The position numbers and the translations under genes were made by a program. The notes beneath the pieces are model-generated. The model was not told the origin of the DNA, ran no database searches, and worked only from the letters and a program-made list of their open reading frames with translations. A stretch of DNA of 64,000 nt. Source: Amphiura filiformis (lineage: Eukaryota > Echinodermata > Ophiuroidea > Amphilepidida > Amphiuridae). Each line of letters begins with the position of its first letter. The stretch's first letter is position 1. Shown piece after piece: positions 24,101-30,012 of the stretch. The stretch spans positions 48,497,281-48,561,280 of the forward strand of contig NC_092644.1 of assembly GCF_039555335.1 (NCBI RefSeq), read 5' to 3'.

Positions 24101-26322
24101 TTTGGTATATGAATGGGTCCTTTTTTTTCAAAATTTTCTCAATTTTTTCGGAAAATAGCCCAATTTTTCCTTAATCTAGCCAAAATTGTCAAAATTGTCC
24201 CAAAATTTTGGGAAAATTGGGAAAAACTAAGACAATTTGGGTTAAATTTGGCCAAAAATGTTGACTTTTGGTATATCAATGGGTCCAAATTTCTTGAAAA
24301 ATTGGTATATTTATGGGTCCACTTTCAAATTCTCAGCTGCACGTCCCTACCAAAACCAAACTTGAGTACCCCGGTCACCTGCCCTATATTGCTAGCTTTT
24401 ATTTGACACCTTACTTTAAAAAATCCAATGTATATTTTTGAAACTATGATCAAAACAGCACATATTTTCTTATAATGTCCTTTCTATTTGAAGAGTTATA
24501 TTTGCTCAAATCTCAAGTCAAGAATATAGATATATAGCTTTTGCATCTTCCTATACCTCCCTACCTACCAGATAGCATCATGCATTTGATTGATAAAGCT
24601 TCTTTTTCAGATCCAATTAAAATGATACTACTCACTCAGAAATATTTCAATTCCTTTCAGGAATCTTGTTCACTCTGGTACTGGTGTTTCTAGATGTTTT
24701 TAGAACCGGCAACACTCTTGTCTGGTTTTGATGACGTCACCAAACTTTCTTGTTGCCAAGTATTTATGACCTGGTCATAAATTTTGTCCAGTCTGTAGGC
24801 CCCCTCATCCTTGTTCATGGTGTCTTTCCCCCTACTTCTGATCCAGCATCATGCATTTCCACACCTGCTGCCTGATGTAGGAGAAACTTCCATGGCCCAG
24901 TCCTTGGTAGCAACTTCCGCTTCTTCCACAGACCACCTGGTGCCAAGTTTATGCAAGTCCCTTTGAATAACATTCTTCCAAGCTGTCCTAGGGCATCCAG
25001 GTCTCCTCTTTCCATCGGTGGGTGGGTTTCCAGAAATAAAGGGTTCTTGGGATGCAACTCTCATTCATTCCCAGCAGGTGACCAAACCACTGTAAGCGGC
25101 ACTTTCTAATGATAGTAGTGAGCTTCCGTTGGTTGTCATGGATCTTAGGAAGTGGTTGGTGATGCTGTGTCCATTTGATGCAGAGAATGCATCTGAATTC
25201 TTCAAATACTTGTTGCATGAAATATTCAATGTTGAATACATAGAGTATGAATCAGCCTTGACTGTAATATTTGCTTTCTGTTTCATTTCTGTTACAGTTT
25301 ACAGAGAACTGCAATATTAACCAGTGACTTCCTTCCAACATCAAGATGCTTCAGGTAAGATCATAGCAACTATTTAACATGTGACACACTCTTATCCAAT
25401 CAGGACAAAGGAGTCAATTTTAAAAATTGAGCTATTTTAATCATGAACGTGCTCCAGTATGCTATTCATGGGATGGGGATGTTAAAGTTTGTTCGGCTGA
25501 TATAAGGTGGAAAAAATAAGACTCATAACACTGTGTATTGATATAGAATGGCGTGGACACTGTTGGGCAGTACTTATGATAGTTCTGCGTTATGTAATGC
25601 GTGACTAACACACGCCTATGTAAATTTATGGGACTTTATTGACGTGTGCAGTAACAAAAGCCAAATAATGTCTGCCTTATAAAAGCCGAAAAAACTTTTT
25701 AAGCTGGTGGTCCTGTGTACAGTAGGGTGTTAACCCCTGGCTGCCAATCCATCCCGGTGCTGTTTGGATACACATTCTTAGTAAAGTTATGATATGCGCC
25801 ATGGCAGCATGCTAATTCTGATATCTAGTATAAGTGCAGCCCTTTGAGACATTCATGAAGTTAAAAGCGCTGGACAAATACCATTATAAATAGAAAAACT
25901 AATATTGGCAATATTTCCCAAAATTTAGCTAAAAACATTTTGAAGAGAAATTTTGGAGTCTGCAGTGGTCATCATATAAAGCTATATAACAAGTAATAGT
26001 CATTTTAAATCCAAACATCTTGGAATATATTTTCCAACTTTGTTTGTTTTGAAAGTTGGTCATGTATCAATCTCATTATGATGCCATGCAAGGTCTTTTG
26101 CATTAGCATTCAGACTGATTAATCCATCTAGTTGATTAATAATTCTAAGGCTTTTGTTCATTTCTGTAATCAACGCCTTCATATGTATGTACGTGGGCTT
26201 TTCCTGTAATTTACTTGCTTTTGTTTTGTTGTGTTCTGTTATATTGTTAATTTCAGAATTATCCGGCAACAGATGTCCATGTTATATTAAGGAAAGCTAT
26301 AGAGCTAAAGAAATACTTATAG
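3112..26322 (+). CDS. TBC1D13: TBC1 domain family member 13 (RabGAP), 13 exons
   Basis: Exons: 3112-3134, 3244-3317, 8197-8240, 10396-10457, 12311-12404, 13493-13575, 15208-15364, 15658-15865, 17243-17391, 18554-18647, 22514-22595, 25298-25354, 26257-26322. The product is a TBC-domain GTPase-activating protein; the vertebrate homologue acts on Rab35 in membrane traffic. It aligns with human TBC1D13 (400 aa) nearly end to end: MAASYQE start, GVPDTRNGTRSLAWK, the Arg-finger motif IDKDTRR (about residues 122-128, split by intron 6), the Gln-finger motif YVQGMNE (about 224-230), HAEADTFFCFTNLM, FFSFRWLTLLLSQEF, and NYPATDVHVIL near the end. All introns are GT-AG. Phases match from exon to exon except into exon 13: the exons sum to 1193 bases, one short of 398 codons, and the loss maps to exon 12. 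The start at 3112 rather than 3104 is chosen because only it gives the phase needed for exon 2. Confidence 0.95.
3135..3243. other. TBC1D13 intron 1
   Basis: Short 109-base intron with a T-rich tract before the acceptor; nothing else seen. Confidence 0.8.
3244..3317 (+). CDS. TBC1D13: TBC1D13 exon 2
   Basis: TTTTAG acceptor, GTAAGT donor. Encodes LVLFDEVLLAPKIDVDKLCA, matching the helix before the TBC domain in vertebrate TBC1D13. Ends phase 1. Confidence 0.9.
3356..4673. mobile_element. 1.3-kb non-autonomous TIR element with TAA target duplication
   Basis: Both ends carry GGGAACGTTCATAAATAC as inverted repeats continuing for about 40 bases (left 3359-3405, right about 4627-4670). The repeat is flanked by TAA on each side, a target duplication typical of PIF/Harbinger elements (TWA). 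The inside has several C-rich lines of the type TTTTTGACCCCCC (3419-3436, 3975-4052, 4523-4626) and no transposase frame. The superfamily is inferred from the target site only. Confidence 0.65.
4322..4370. repeat. Terminus-like repeat fragment
   Basis: CAGGGGTGTATCCAG followed by a G-rich run resembles the sequence at 26,622-26,665 (CAGGGGTGTACCAG plus G run). Both look like single ends of one dispersed element. Confidence 0.35.
4856..4915. repeat. Two copies of a 31-bp repeat with internal dyad
   Basis: TACATGGATC(A/G)AATCCATGG plus GTTCCTACAG occurs twice in tandem. Each unit has the near-palindrome CATGGATNNAATCCATG. Confidence 0.75.
4911..6061. repeat. Tandem segmental duplication, period about 575 bp
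   Basis: 4911-5485 and 5486-6061 are near-identical in order: CTACAGTCACCCATGGAAAA, then blocks shared by both copies including TTTTAGTTGCCC, AATCAAGGAAAACATGG, GCATAACATTAAGATTGCC and AACTCTATGCCTGT, ending in CACACATTCGATGGGTGTA. Small indels separate the copies. No coding content. Confidence 0.85.
7112..7459. mobile_element. Palindrome-centred MITE, copy 1
   Basis: Terminal inverted repeats ATTTCGTGATCC and GGATCACGAAAT enclose about 350 bp with a perfect 32-bp palindrome in the middle (7276-7307, half-site TAATTTCGTTCTGGTA). An inverted copy lies at 35,199-35,555, and part of one at 52,622-52,790. Confidence 0.75.
8197..8240 (+). CDS. TBC1D13: TBC1D13 exon 3
   Basis: TTTCAG acceptor, GTAGGT donor. 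Encodes GVPDTRNGTRSLAWK, the opening motif of the TBC fold (human GIPCEGGLRCLCWK). Ends phase 0. Confidence 0.93.
8382..8475. mobile_element. MITE-1 (GGGCTATTCC family) fragment, left half
   Basis: Starts GGGCTATTCCAGTTGAAAT and carries the family blocks TATGGAAGACATGACC, CACACAGGGAGTGTAGATTT and CACCCATTCAG. It stops abruptly where LINE coding sequence begins, so the right half is missing. Confidence 0.8.
8476..9770 (+). pseudogene. 5'-truncated non-LTR retrotransposon (LINE), reverse-transcriptase remnant
   Basis: Degenerate reverse transcriptase of a jockey/CR1-like LINE in at least four frame pieces. 8480-8724: QHAFRRGRSCESQLI and VLDFSKAFDVVPHQKLL. 8736-9240: SGVPQGTVLGPHMFLLFIND and the active-site motif FADD within RLFADDCLIY, then GMRFNAGKCKTM. 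About 9240-9420: ALEKVQRELRRFVQGDYKR. 9418-9684: LYKIINQDIDID and FFPRTTRLWNDLP, ending in a stop. The first break is a 10-bp insertion near 8725-8735 inside QRVA|VNGE. A short 3'UTR ends in GTAAGTAAGT at about 9764. The 5' end is truncated, as usual for LINE insertions. Confidence 0.88.
10203..10369. repeat. 84-bp tandem duplication before exon 4
   Basis: ACCAATTTGTAGTCGAAAGT ... CATTTGACAGTATTG occurs at 10203-10286 and again at 10287-10369 with a few changes. The second copy ends 26 bases before exon 4, so the duplication sits near the branch point/acceptor region. Confidence 0.85.
10396..10457 (+). CDS. TBC1D13: TBC1D13 exon 4
   Basis: TTCAG acceptor, GTATTT donor. Encodes LMLNYLPPGREEWKTVLEKQ, matching human ILLNYLPLERASWTSILAKQ. 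Ends phase 2. Confidence 0.93.
10470..10820. repeat. Dispersed repeat, copy 1 (copy 2 at 14,840)
   Basis: Shares long blocks with 14,840-15,145: CCCAGAATCCTTTG, GACTGGCTAAA, AATAAACATATTTTG, GATGTGCTCTGTTCAT and ATAGCAAATCAG. Both copies also carry GAAATGCATTGTGGGAAGTG. The related CTTCCCAGAATCC in inverse orientation suggests a palindromic DNA element. Confidence 0.6.
10870..11040. mobile_element. CCCAGCAAACAC-family MITE remnant
   Basis: The right end GTGTTTGCTGGGAG with repeated AAAATGTTTT-type motifs and CTTGACATTTAAAC matches the elements at 42,045, 45,221 and 48,830. The left terminus is not visible. Confidence 0.55.
11192..12207. mobile_element. 1-kb fold-back element with about 340-bp arms
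   Basis: GACCCATTCCATGTCAACTC at the left end is repeated inverted at the right end (GGAATGGGTC, 12198-12207). The arms (11192-11575 and 11908-12207) stay complementary through GGGATGTGCACCGCAGCAC, AGAATTCAAATCTGGCATCA and GGACCAACTTTG, with indels. A loop of about 330 bp separates them. No coding sequence. Confidence 0.85.
12311..12404 (+). CDS. TBC1D13: TBC1D13 exon 5
   Basis: TTTCAG acceptor, GTGAGT donor. Encodes ALYRQFLDEMIIKPG and RKDVTFEDH, matching human YAQFLREMIIQPG and REDVTFEDH. Ends phase 0. Confidence 0.95.
12405..13492. other. TBC1D13 intron 5
   Basis: Mostly unremarkable. A dispersed repeat at about 13,140-13,330 is shared with 53,615-54,155 (blocks AAGCGTACATC, TTTATGAATGAACTT, TTTGCAACATCACGGTAG). 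Confidence 0.6.
13140..13330. repeat. Dispersed repeat, copy 1 (copy 2 at 53,615)
   Basis: Begins TTTTGACGAGAGCG and ends CGCGCTCGTCAAACG, so the ends are inverted repeats. The copy at 53.6 kb has the same blocks but is split by a hAT-like insertion. Confidence 0.65.
13493..13575 (+). CDS. TBC1D13: TBC1D13 exon 6
   Basis: TTTATAG acceptor, GTGAGT donor. Encodes PLSTNSDSQWSQYFKDNDVL and LQIDKDT, carrying most of the catalytic IxxDxxR motif. Ends phase 2. Confidence 0.95.
13643..13972 (-). mobile_element. tRNA-derived SINE, minus strand
   Basis: Read on the minus strand it starts GTTAGCTCAATAGTGCGAGAG, has the box-B-like GGTTCGAACC (13,934-13,943), and ends in the tail seen in the copy at 18.1 kb (TGTAGCACACTCT). 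The tRNA-like head is shortened compared with that copy. Confidence 0.75.
13990..14203 (+). mobile_element. SINE body, plus strand, 5'-truncated
   Basis: Same family as its neighbour but in the opposite orientation. It starts inside the body (GAGTTAGCTTGAAATTCCCC), lacks the tRNA-like head, and ends with AAATCACTGCGCTT and a T/A-rich tail. Confidence 0.75.
14840..15145. repeat. Dispersed repeat, copy 2 (see 10,470)
   Basis: Same blocks as 10,470-10,820 in the same order and orientation. It ends about 60 bases before exon 7. Confidence 0.6.
15208..15364 (+). CDS. TBC1D13: TBC1D13 exon 7
   Basis: TTTCAG acceptor, GTAAGT donor. Starts with the second Arg of IDKDTRR, the catalytic arginine finger, then LQPDIGFFQQATEFPNQAL and ETLRKRVEHTML. 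Ends phase 0. Confidence 0.95.
15365..15657. other. TBC1D13 intron 7
   Basis: Short 293-base intron, nothing further seen. Confidence 0.8.
15658..15865 (+). CDS. TBC1D13: TBC1D13 exon 8 (Gln finger)
   Basis: CCACAG acceptor, GTAAGT donor. Encodes EAHWEVLERVLFIYAKLNPG and SYVQGMNEIIGPVYYVMARD. The YVQGM glutamine finger of TBC proteins is intact. Ends phase 1. A partial copy of its 3' half lies about 1.1 kb downstream. Confidence 0.97.
16236..16646 (+). mobile_element. tRNA-derived SINE with A/T-rich tail
   Basis: The head has GAGCGAGTTGGTGCAGCAG, then GGTTCAAGCCC (box B, 16,287-16,297). The body includes GTTTCTCCAGGATCTCCAGT and TTTCCTCCTGC, followed by AAAGCGCAATATAAATCC and an ATTTTATTT tail. 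This is the usual layout of deuterostome SINEs: tRNA head, conserved body, 3' tail. Confidence 0.8.
16886..16937 (+). pseudogene. TBC1D13: Partial duplicate of TBC1D13 exon 8 inside intron 8
   Basis: After a good acceptor (CCTCTTTCTAG) comes an open frame encoding VQGMNEIIGPVYYIMAK, the same as exon 8 residues VQGMNEIIGPVYYVMAR. The differences are four synonymous third-position changes plus V to I and R to K. The frame stays open to a GTAAGT at 16,970. It is either a relic or an alternative exon: exon 8 has a GTACAA at 15,793 exactly where the copy begins, so a phase-0 splice from there into this copy is possible. Confidence 0.8.
16928..17155. repeat. Inverted repeat overlapping the exon-8 copy
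   Basis: GGCAAAAGTTAGGCAAGTGC ... GGGACGTAAG on the left (16,929-16,973) is complementary to CTTACATCCCTG ... CTTGCCTATCTTTTGCC on the right (17,106-17,153). The middle is T-rich with TTTAGCCCGAATTTACACG-type repeats. Confidence 0.75.
17243..17391 (+). CDS. TBC1D13: TBC1D13 exon 9
   Basis: TTATAG acceptor, GTAGGT donor. Encodes HAEADTFFCFTNLMSQIRDN and FIKSLDDSPEGINAKM, almost identical to the human protein. Ends phase 0. Confidence 0.97.
17392..18553. other. TBC1D13 intron 9
   Basis: T-rich, with a CTGTCTGT run (17,409-17,422) near the donor and a minus-strand SINE (18,110-18,486) near the acceptor. Confidence 0.7.
18110..18486 (-). mobile_element. tRNA-derived SINE, minus strand, best-preserved copy
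   Basis: On the minus strand it begins GTTAGCTCAACAATAAGGCG, a tRNA box-A-like start, followed by GGTTGAGGGTTCGAACCC (box B). The body includes ATTCCCCTGGACGAGG, TTGTAACCCGTACG and TGTGCTGAGGCTTGTGGATC. It ends in AAATCACTGCGCTTGTTTTT. The two pieces at 13.6-14.2 kb belong to the same family. Confidence 0.85.
18554..18647 (+). CDS. TBC1D13: TBC1D13 exon 10
   Basis: GGCAG acceptor, GTATGC donor. Encodes VWLRFQEQDLKMEFFSFRW and LTLLLSQEFPLP, matching human QEQNIKPQFFAFRWLTLLLSQEF. Ends phase 1. Confidence 0.97.
19011..21637. repeat. Tandem array of about four Helitron-like units rich in AGGTCA
   Basis: Each unit starts with a CTATACTA(AT)-like A/T stretch and CTGTCTGTC run, then CGCATCG, then many lines of GAGGTCAAAGGTCA followed by TTTCAAACTTTGTCC and TCGGGC. 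It ends with two copies of GCTCTCACAGC and GCAGGTGCACTAG. Unit ends lie near 19,504, 20,289, 20,968 and 21,637. Starts like TCTATACTAT and ends in CTAG are what Helitron-type rolling-circle elements show. The array contains at least 15 perfect AGGTCAAAGGTCA motifs. Open frames across it are by-products of the repeats. Confidence 0.75.
22259..22443. mobile_element. MITE-1 (GGGCTATTCC family), full copy
   Basis: Palindromic element: AGCTATTTCAGTTGAA at the left and TTTCAACTGGAATGGCCCT at the right. Internal blocks are GCCATGACCTTACTACA, GATTCCATTTGAAATCTACA and AAAGGTCATGTCTTCCATAG. Confidence 0.85.
22514..22595 (+). CDS. TBC1D13: TBC1D13 exon 11
   Basis: ACACAG acceptor, GTAAGT donor. Encodes LIRIWDSLFADERRPQFLI and CVCCAMI, matching human VIRIWDSLFADDNRFDFLLL. 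Ends phase 2. Confidence 0.97.
22547..22739. repeat. TBC1D13: Tandem duplication of the 3' end of exon 11 with its splice donor
   Basis: ATGAGAGAAGAC(C/A)TCAATTTC through GTAAGTACAAACACCCC occurs at 22,547-22,612 and again at 22,634-22,699, 87 bp apart with one mismatch. A decayed third piece (GCCATGATCATGTATGTATA) follows at 22,714-22,739. The second copy has a donor but no acceptor. Confidence 0.9.
23390..23660. repeat. Relative of the 41.2-kb TTAA element
   Basis: Shares AAATATCACAG, GTGGTTCTTGAGTTATG and the mirrored AACCACAATA block with 41,238-41,620. The ends are degraded. Confidence 0.5.
23988..24381. mobile_element. Non-autonomous TIR element with poly-G left end
   Basis: The left side CAGGGTG(G)nGGGTACTCAG and ACAGGGACGTGCTGC is mirrored on the right by GCAGCTGCACGTCCCT (reverse sense) and GAGTACCCCGGTCACCTG. 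The inside repeats TTTTGGTATAT...ATGGGTCC several times. Confidence 0.65.
24853..25290 (-). pseudogene. LINE 3'-end remnant (RTE-like C-terminus)
   Basis: Read on the minus strand in two frames: IIRKCRLQWFGHLLGMNESC then GKRRPGCPRTAWKNVIQRDL and WSVEEAEVATKDWAMEV. This is the C-terminal signature common in RTE-type LINEs (RLRWFGHVLRM ... GRPRTTW ... DL). It is frameshifted and partial. Family level is inferred from the motif order. Confidence 0.75.
25298..25354 (+). CDS. TBC1D13: TBC1D13 exon 12, apparent 1-base loss
   Basis: GTTACAG acceptor, GTAAGA donor. From the incoming phase it reads ILQRTAILTSDF, aligning residue for residue with human LMLIREQLLEGDF. The end, however, reads NIKMLQ (human VNMRLLQ) only in another frame, one base short. 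Exon 13 needs that second frame. No alternative acceptor restores the phase. Confidence 0.85.
25355..26256. other. TBC1D13 intron 12
   Basis: No gene or clear repeat border seen. Confidence 0.6.
26257..26322 (+). CDS. TBC1D13: TBC1D13 exon 13 (stop codon)
   Basis: TTTCAG acceptor. Encodes NYPATDVHVILRKAIELKK then YL and TAG, matching human DYPITDVCQILQKAKEL in place and length. In the frame carried over from the unshifted part of exon 12 it would instead read IIRQQMSMLY and stop. Confidence 0.9.
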   Translation, partial: NYPATDVHVILRKAIELKKYL

Positions 26323-26440
26323 GAGGTAGCACTACCATCCACCAACAGGAAGAGCTGAAGAAATGCTTATAGAAAGGAGCTAGCCCCGCTATCCACCGAC
26401 AGATGTTATATTATAGAAGAGCTGTAGGAATACTTACAGA
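26302..26440 (+). repeat. Degenerate repeats of the TBC1D13 C-terminal segment in the 3'UTR
   Basis: GAGCTAAAGAAATACTTATAG (26,302-26,322, the end of the coding sequence) is followed by GAGCTGAAGAAATGCTTATAG (26,352-26,372) and GAGCTGTAGGAATACTTACAG (26,419-26,439). Between them lie related CC(A/G)CTATCCACC-type stretches. CAGATGTtccaTGTTATATTA of the exon also recurs as CAGATGTTATATTA at 26,400. Confidence 0.7.
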
Positions 26441-27480
26441 ACAGGAGTAAGCCCAAATCTTCTTAACAACTAACAACACAATGCCTGAGAAAAAACTATG
26501 AGAAACAAAATAACTAAACAATGCCTCATTCTTGTATAACTTAACACCAAGTCTTTAAAGAACTAGGACATGTTAAAACATGGGGACATTTTCACATAGC
26601 TCTTGTCCATCATATCATAATCAGGGGTGTACCAGGTGTAATATCAAAGGTGGGGGAGGGGGGAGAAATTACAAAGTTGTCCCACTGACCACTGCTTCAA
26701 AAAGGTAAATGTGACAAATGTGCTCAAATTACAACAATATGCTAATATGATCCAAACTAGTATGAAATCAGAGGCATGTTGTAAATTTATGGCAGTTTCA
26801 TTAAAGTATTTTGAACTTAAAGGGTAAGTTCCCCAGTCCTGCCACTACAGTCATGGCATGTATACTTGCATAGAAAGCAGGGCAGGTATCATATCCTTTA
26901 ATGTAAGGAAAGAGAGACACTGAGAGTCTCGTCCTTAATTTCATTTGATCAACTCATTTGTATTATATCTGAAATCACAGTTAGTGGTTGAAAATAGCCT
27001 CTGTTTTACCACACTTTTAAAAAGTGCTGAATGAAATGCTGAGTGTTGTTTTTTTATTGCCTTGTAACATTGGCTTGTGTGTAATCAATTGTGCCAGTCA
27101 ATTATTAATTACTTAATATGATCACAAAAGTGATTAATGTTTTAGCAGTGTGTAAATGCATAATTATAAACTCAGTTATTTTATCTTGATTATTGTTCAG
27201 TTGTATTACCTTATTGTCTCTACTAAAGGTCCTCGCCAGAAGATTTCAATTCAATTGCCACTTGTTTGCATTTTGTAGGTAATGCGTTGCGCTGATATCA
27301 CATGCTATACCATTTTTCACCCTGATGTGGCAGTGACATCAGTACGCATTTCATTGGGTGCAGCTTTAAATCGCTAGCGTTTGCTCAAAGCGCTATTGTA
27401 CACAAACACGCACTTAAAGCCGCCGCATAGATGTACGGGTGAAGCAGCTGCCTTAGCATGTCAACATGACTGCCATATCA
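26323..27480. other. 3' flank/UTR of TBC1D13
   Basis: Probable 3'UTR then intergenic DNA. No AATAAA signal can be singled out with confidence. A fragment with a G run at 26,622-26,665 resembles 4,322-4,370. Confidence 0.4.
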
Positions 27481-27492
27481 GGGTGCAAATGG

Positions 27493-27706
27493 TATACTGT
27501 ATAAGTGGTAATTTTCGCGAGGGTTTTGTTTTCGTGAATTTCATGATTAGAGCTCCAACCGCGAAAATAACACCTCACAAATATATGAAATAATGTATTA
27601 CAAGTATAGGGAAGGACTGGCCAATCGCGAAAATAAGATTAGCGAAAATGCCTCTCACTCCAAACCGCGAAAATAACTGTACACAAAAATTACCACGTAT
27701 ACAGTA
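27493..27706. mobile_element. MITE with TACTGTATA termini
   Basis: TACTGTATAAGTGGTAATTT on the left is mirrored by AAATTACCACGTATACAGTA on the right. Between them are several CCGCGAAAATAA blocks, some inverted. About 210 bp, no coding content, probably mariner-like. Confidence 0.75.
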
Positions 27707-28187
27707 AGGGCTACGTATGCAAACCTTTGTAACACTCAAGCTTCTAGATGCAAATCATTGTTTGATATCAGGCTTATCATGATGCCAGAGTCGGGTGCCA
27801 GCGGTACACTATTATGTTCTCCATCCGTGACAATTCAATATAGACGATTTACCATGGCATTATGAACATGGGCAATTCTGAGTCAGTTCTCTTTGGATCT
27901 AATGTCTTTGGGAACGCCAGGCCAGGATTTCTGATACTGATATCTCAATGAAGCGTATTGCATGGAATCACAATAAGTGCGCTATATCCGCTCAATCATA
28001 TTTGTCCCATTTCAAAAGTAAAGGCCACAAAATATCTGCAAGCTATCTGCGAGCTTTCTATTAGAACATTCCAACATGAGCTTTTATTGGAAATGATGGC
28101 ATTTCTTTCCTGATTTGGGATCAAATTGATAAATGTGTTGGTTTCGACTTACAAATCAGTGCCTGAAAATAAACAGCACCAGGATAT

Positions 28188-28397
28188 TGGGCTAAATTCT
28201 AGTTGAAAGCCATACAGTATACACCCCCCTATGGAAGACATGACCTGAATCTCCCACACAGGGGTGTAGATTTTAAACAGAGTCACCCATTCAGGTAACC
28301 ACCATTTGAAATTCACACTCCCTGTACAGAAGATTAAAGCCATTTGGTAACCCCGTTTGAAATTCACAGGGTGTATGGATTTCAGCTGGAATAGTAC
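28188..28397. mobile_element. MITE-1 copy
   Basis: GGGCTAAATTCTAGTTGAA at the left and TTCAGCTGGAATAGTACA at the right. The inside has CTATGGAAGACATGACC, GAGTCACCCATTCAGG and an extra partial repeat of TTTGAAATTCACA. Confidence 0.8.
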
Positions 28398-28591
28398 ATT
28401 ATTAGAGGCAATAAGGTAGGACATAGTTACCACCGTTGTAATGTATATAATGGTGTCATGTAATATTCTAAATGATTTGAATTTTGTTCATTATGTTTTA
28501 ACAATTTGGATGTTTTGTATTTTAAGTGATTTTAAGTAATACTGTGATTTTTAAATGTTGTGATCTTATCATAAGAAGTACTTGAACAAAT

Positions 28592-28724
28592 GGAGGGTTA
28601 AAAGGCCCTATCTGCAATAGCTGCCCTATAGATATTTGCCCATTTCTGCATTCTATATTGTACACATCTAAAAATATGACATCTGGGAGCTATTGCAGAT
28701 TGGGCCTTTTTGCACTTACCCTTC
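28592..28724. repeat. Short inverted-repeat element
   Basis: AGGGTTAAAAGGCCC and ATCTGCAATAGCT on the left are mirrored by AGCTATTGCAGAT and GGGCCTTTTTGCACTTACCC on the right. About 130 bp. Confidence 0.7.
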
Positions 28725-29027
28725 AGAATTATTTTATCTATAAATGTGAACATACAATTTTAAATTGTAATGCTGATATCAACATTGATTGAAGAATTTT
28801 ATGACTCTAAATAGATAATTCCTTTTTATTTTCATTAAGCAAAGTATATTTTCATGAGAGTGTAACTTTGTTGATCAGCTCGATTTATCTTAACATTAAT
28901 TGCATATAAAACTTATGTAACCCCTGCCAATGTGTGTGAGCGGGGTTTATTTGTATGATTCCATCGGTCATGCTTCACTTTCAGTCATTTTATTCCAGAG
29001 TGTGTGATCCTCAATCCTGGTTCATAT
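28725..29027. other. Intergenic, no feature seen
   Basis: AT-rich sequence between two small inverted-repeat elements; nothing supported. Confidence 0.5.
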
Positions 29028-29218
29028 TGGGCTATTCCAGTTGATATCCATACACCCCCTGTGAAAGACATGACCTTAATCTCCTACACACAGGGAGTAT
29101 GAATTTCAAATGGGGTTACCTGAATGGGTGAATTCATTTGAAATCTATACCCCCTGTATGGAAGATTAAGGTCATGTCTTTCATAGGAGATACATCTTGT
29201 TTCAATAGGAATAGCCCA
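29028..29218. mobile_element. MITE-1, full copy
   Basis: TTGGGCTATTCCAGTTGAT at the left, AATAGGAATAGCCCATT at the right. Internal blocks: AAAGACATGACCTTAATCTC, CACACAGGGAGTATGAATTT and its mirror. Confidence 0.88.
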
Positions 29219-29756
29219 TTTTCCCATTGAACTTTGGCCCATTTTCCCATTGAACTTTGGTTTGATCAGATTGCAGCATAGTAGTATGATTTATTTGCCT
29301 GCGCTTTTTCACATCAAATAAATATCTGATATCCCAATGCTAAAAAAATAGATATGTGCATTCCTCAAAATAAGCCTGAATTTTTGAGGGCCATTTTAGC
29401 CCTTGATCTTAAATTTCTCATGTTTACAAACTGAATTATATAATCCACAATTCCACATCAAGCTATAAAATGGTATGCTCCATCAGACCTTGAAATAAGG
29501 CAGAATTTTGCACCTTTGGTCTTAATTTTTTTTTACTAGGCCCTCACAAATTTATGAGGGCCATGGGCCCATGGACCCACCTTATTTTGAACCCTAGATA
29601 TGTGTAACTGCCATGAAATGGTACCAAACTGAGCTGTAGCTTTGATGTTTAGTTATAACCTATCAACCTCTAAACACAGCACAAAAAGAAAGGCCACACT
29701 TTAAGGGACTATAATTGATTAAAAGCAAGAACTTTGATAGGGTGTTTAGGAACATG

Positions 29757-30012
29757 CGTCACTGGGTGGGAAAAACCTTATTTACTTTTTGCCCTGGAAC
29801 ATGGATGAAGCGAACCATTCAATATAAAGTCTACACCTACAAGACTTTATCCATGTTCGAGGGCCAAAAATAAATATGAGGTGTTTCCTGCATGTACTTT
29901 TGGCCCTTGAACATGGATGAAGCAACCTCTTCAATATAAAGTCTACACCTACAAGGCTTTATCCATGTTCAAGGGCCAAAAGTACATTTGAGATTTTTCC
30001 CGCCCAGTGACG
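29757..30012. mobile_element. TIR element made of two tandem hairpins
   Basis: The ends CGTCACTGGGTGGGAAAAA and TTTTTCCCGCCCAGTGACG are inverted repeats. Inside are two copies of a hairpin unit: GAACATGGATGAAG ... TATAAAGTCTACACCTACAA ... CTTTATCCATGTTC, each followed by GGGCCAAAA. Confidence 0.8.

Larger units (their letters stand above)
22596..25297. other. TBC1D13 intron 11
   Basis: Contains the exon-11 duplicate, a repeat fragment at 22,880-22,990 (GGGCCGGATTTACCATTGGG), a sequence related to the 41.2-kb TTAA element (23,390-23,660), a TIR element (23,988-24,381) and a minus-strand LINE tail (24,853-25,290). Confidence 0.7.
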
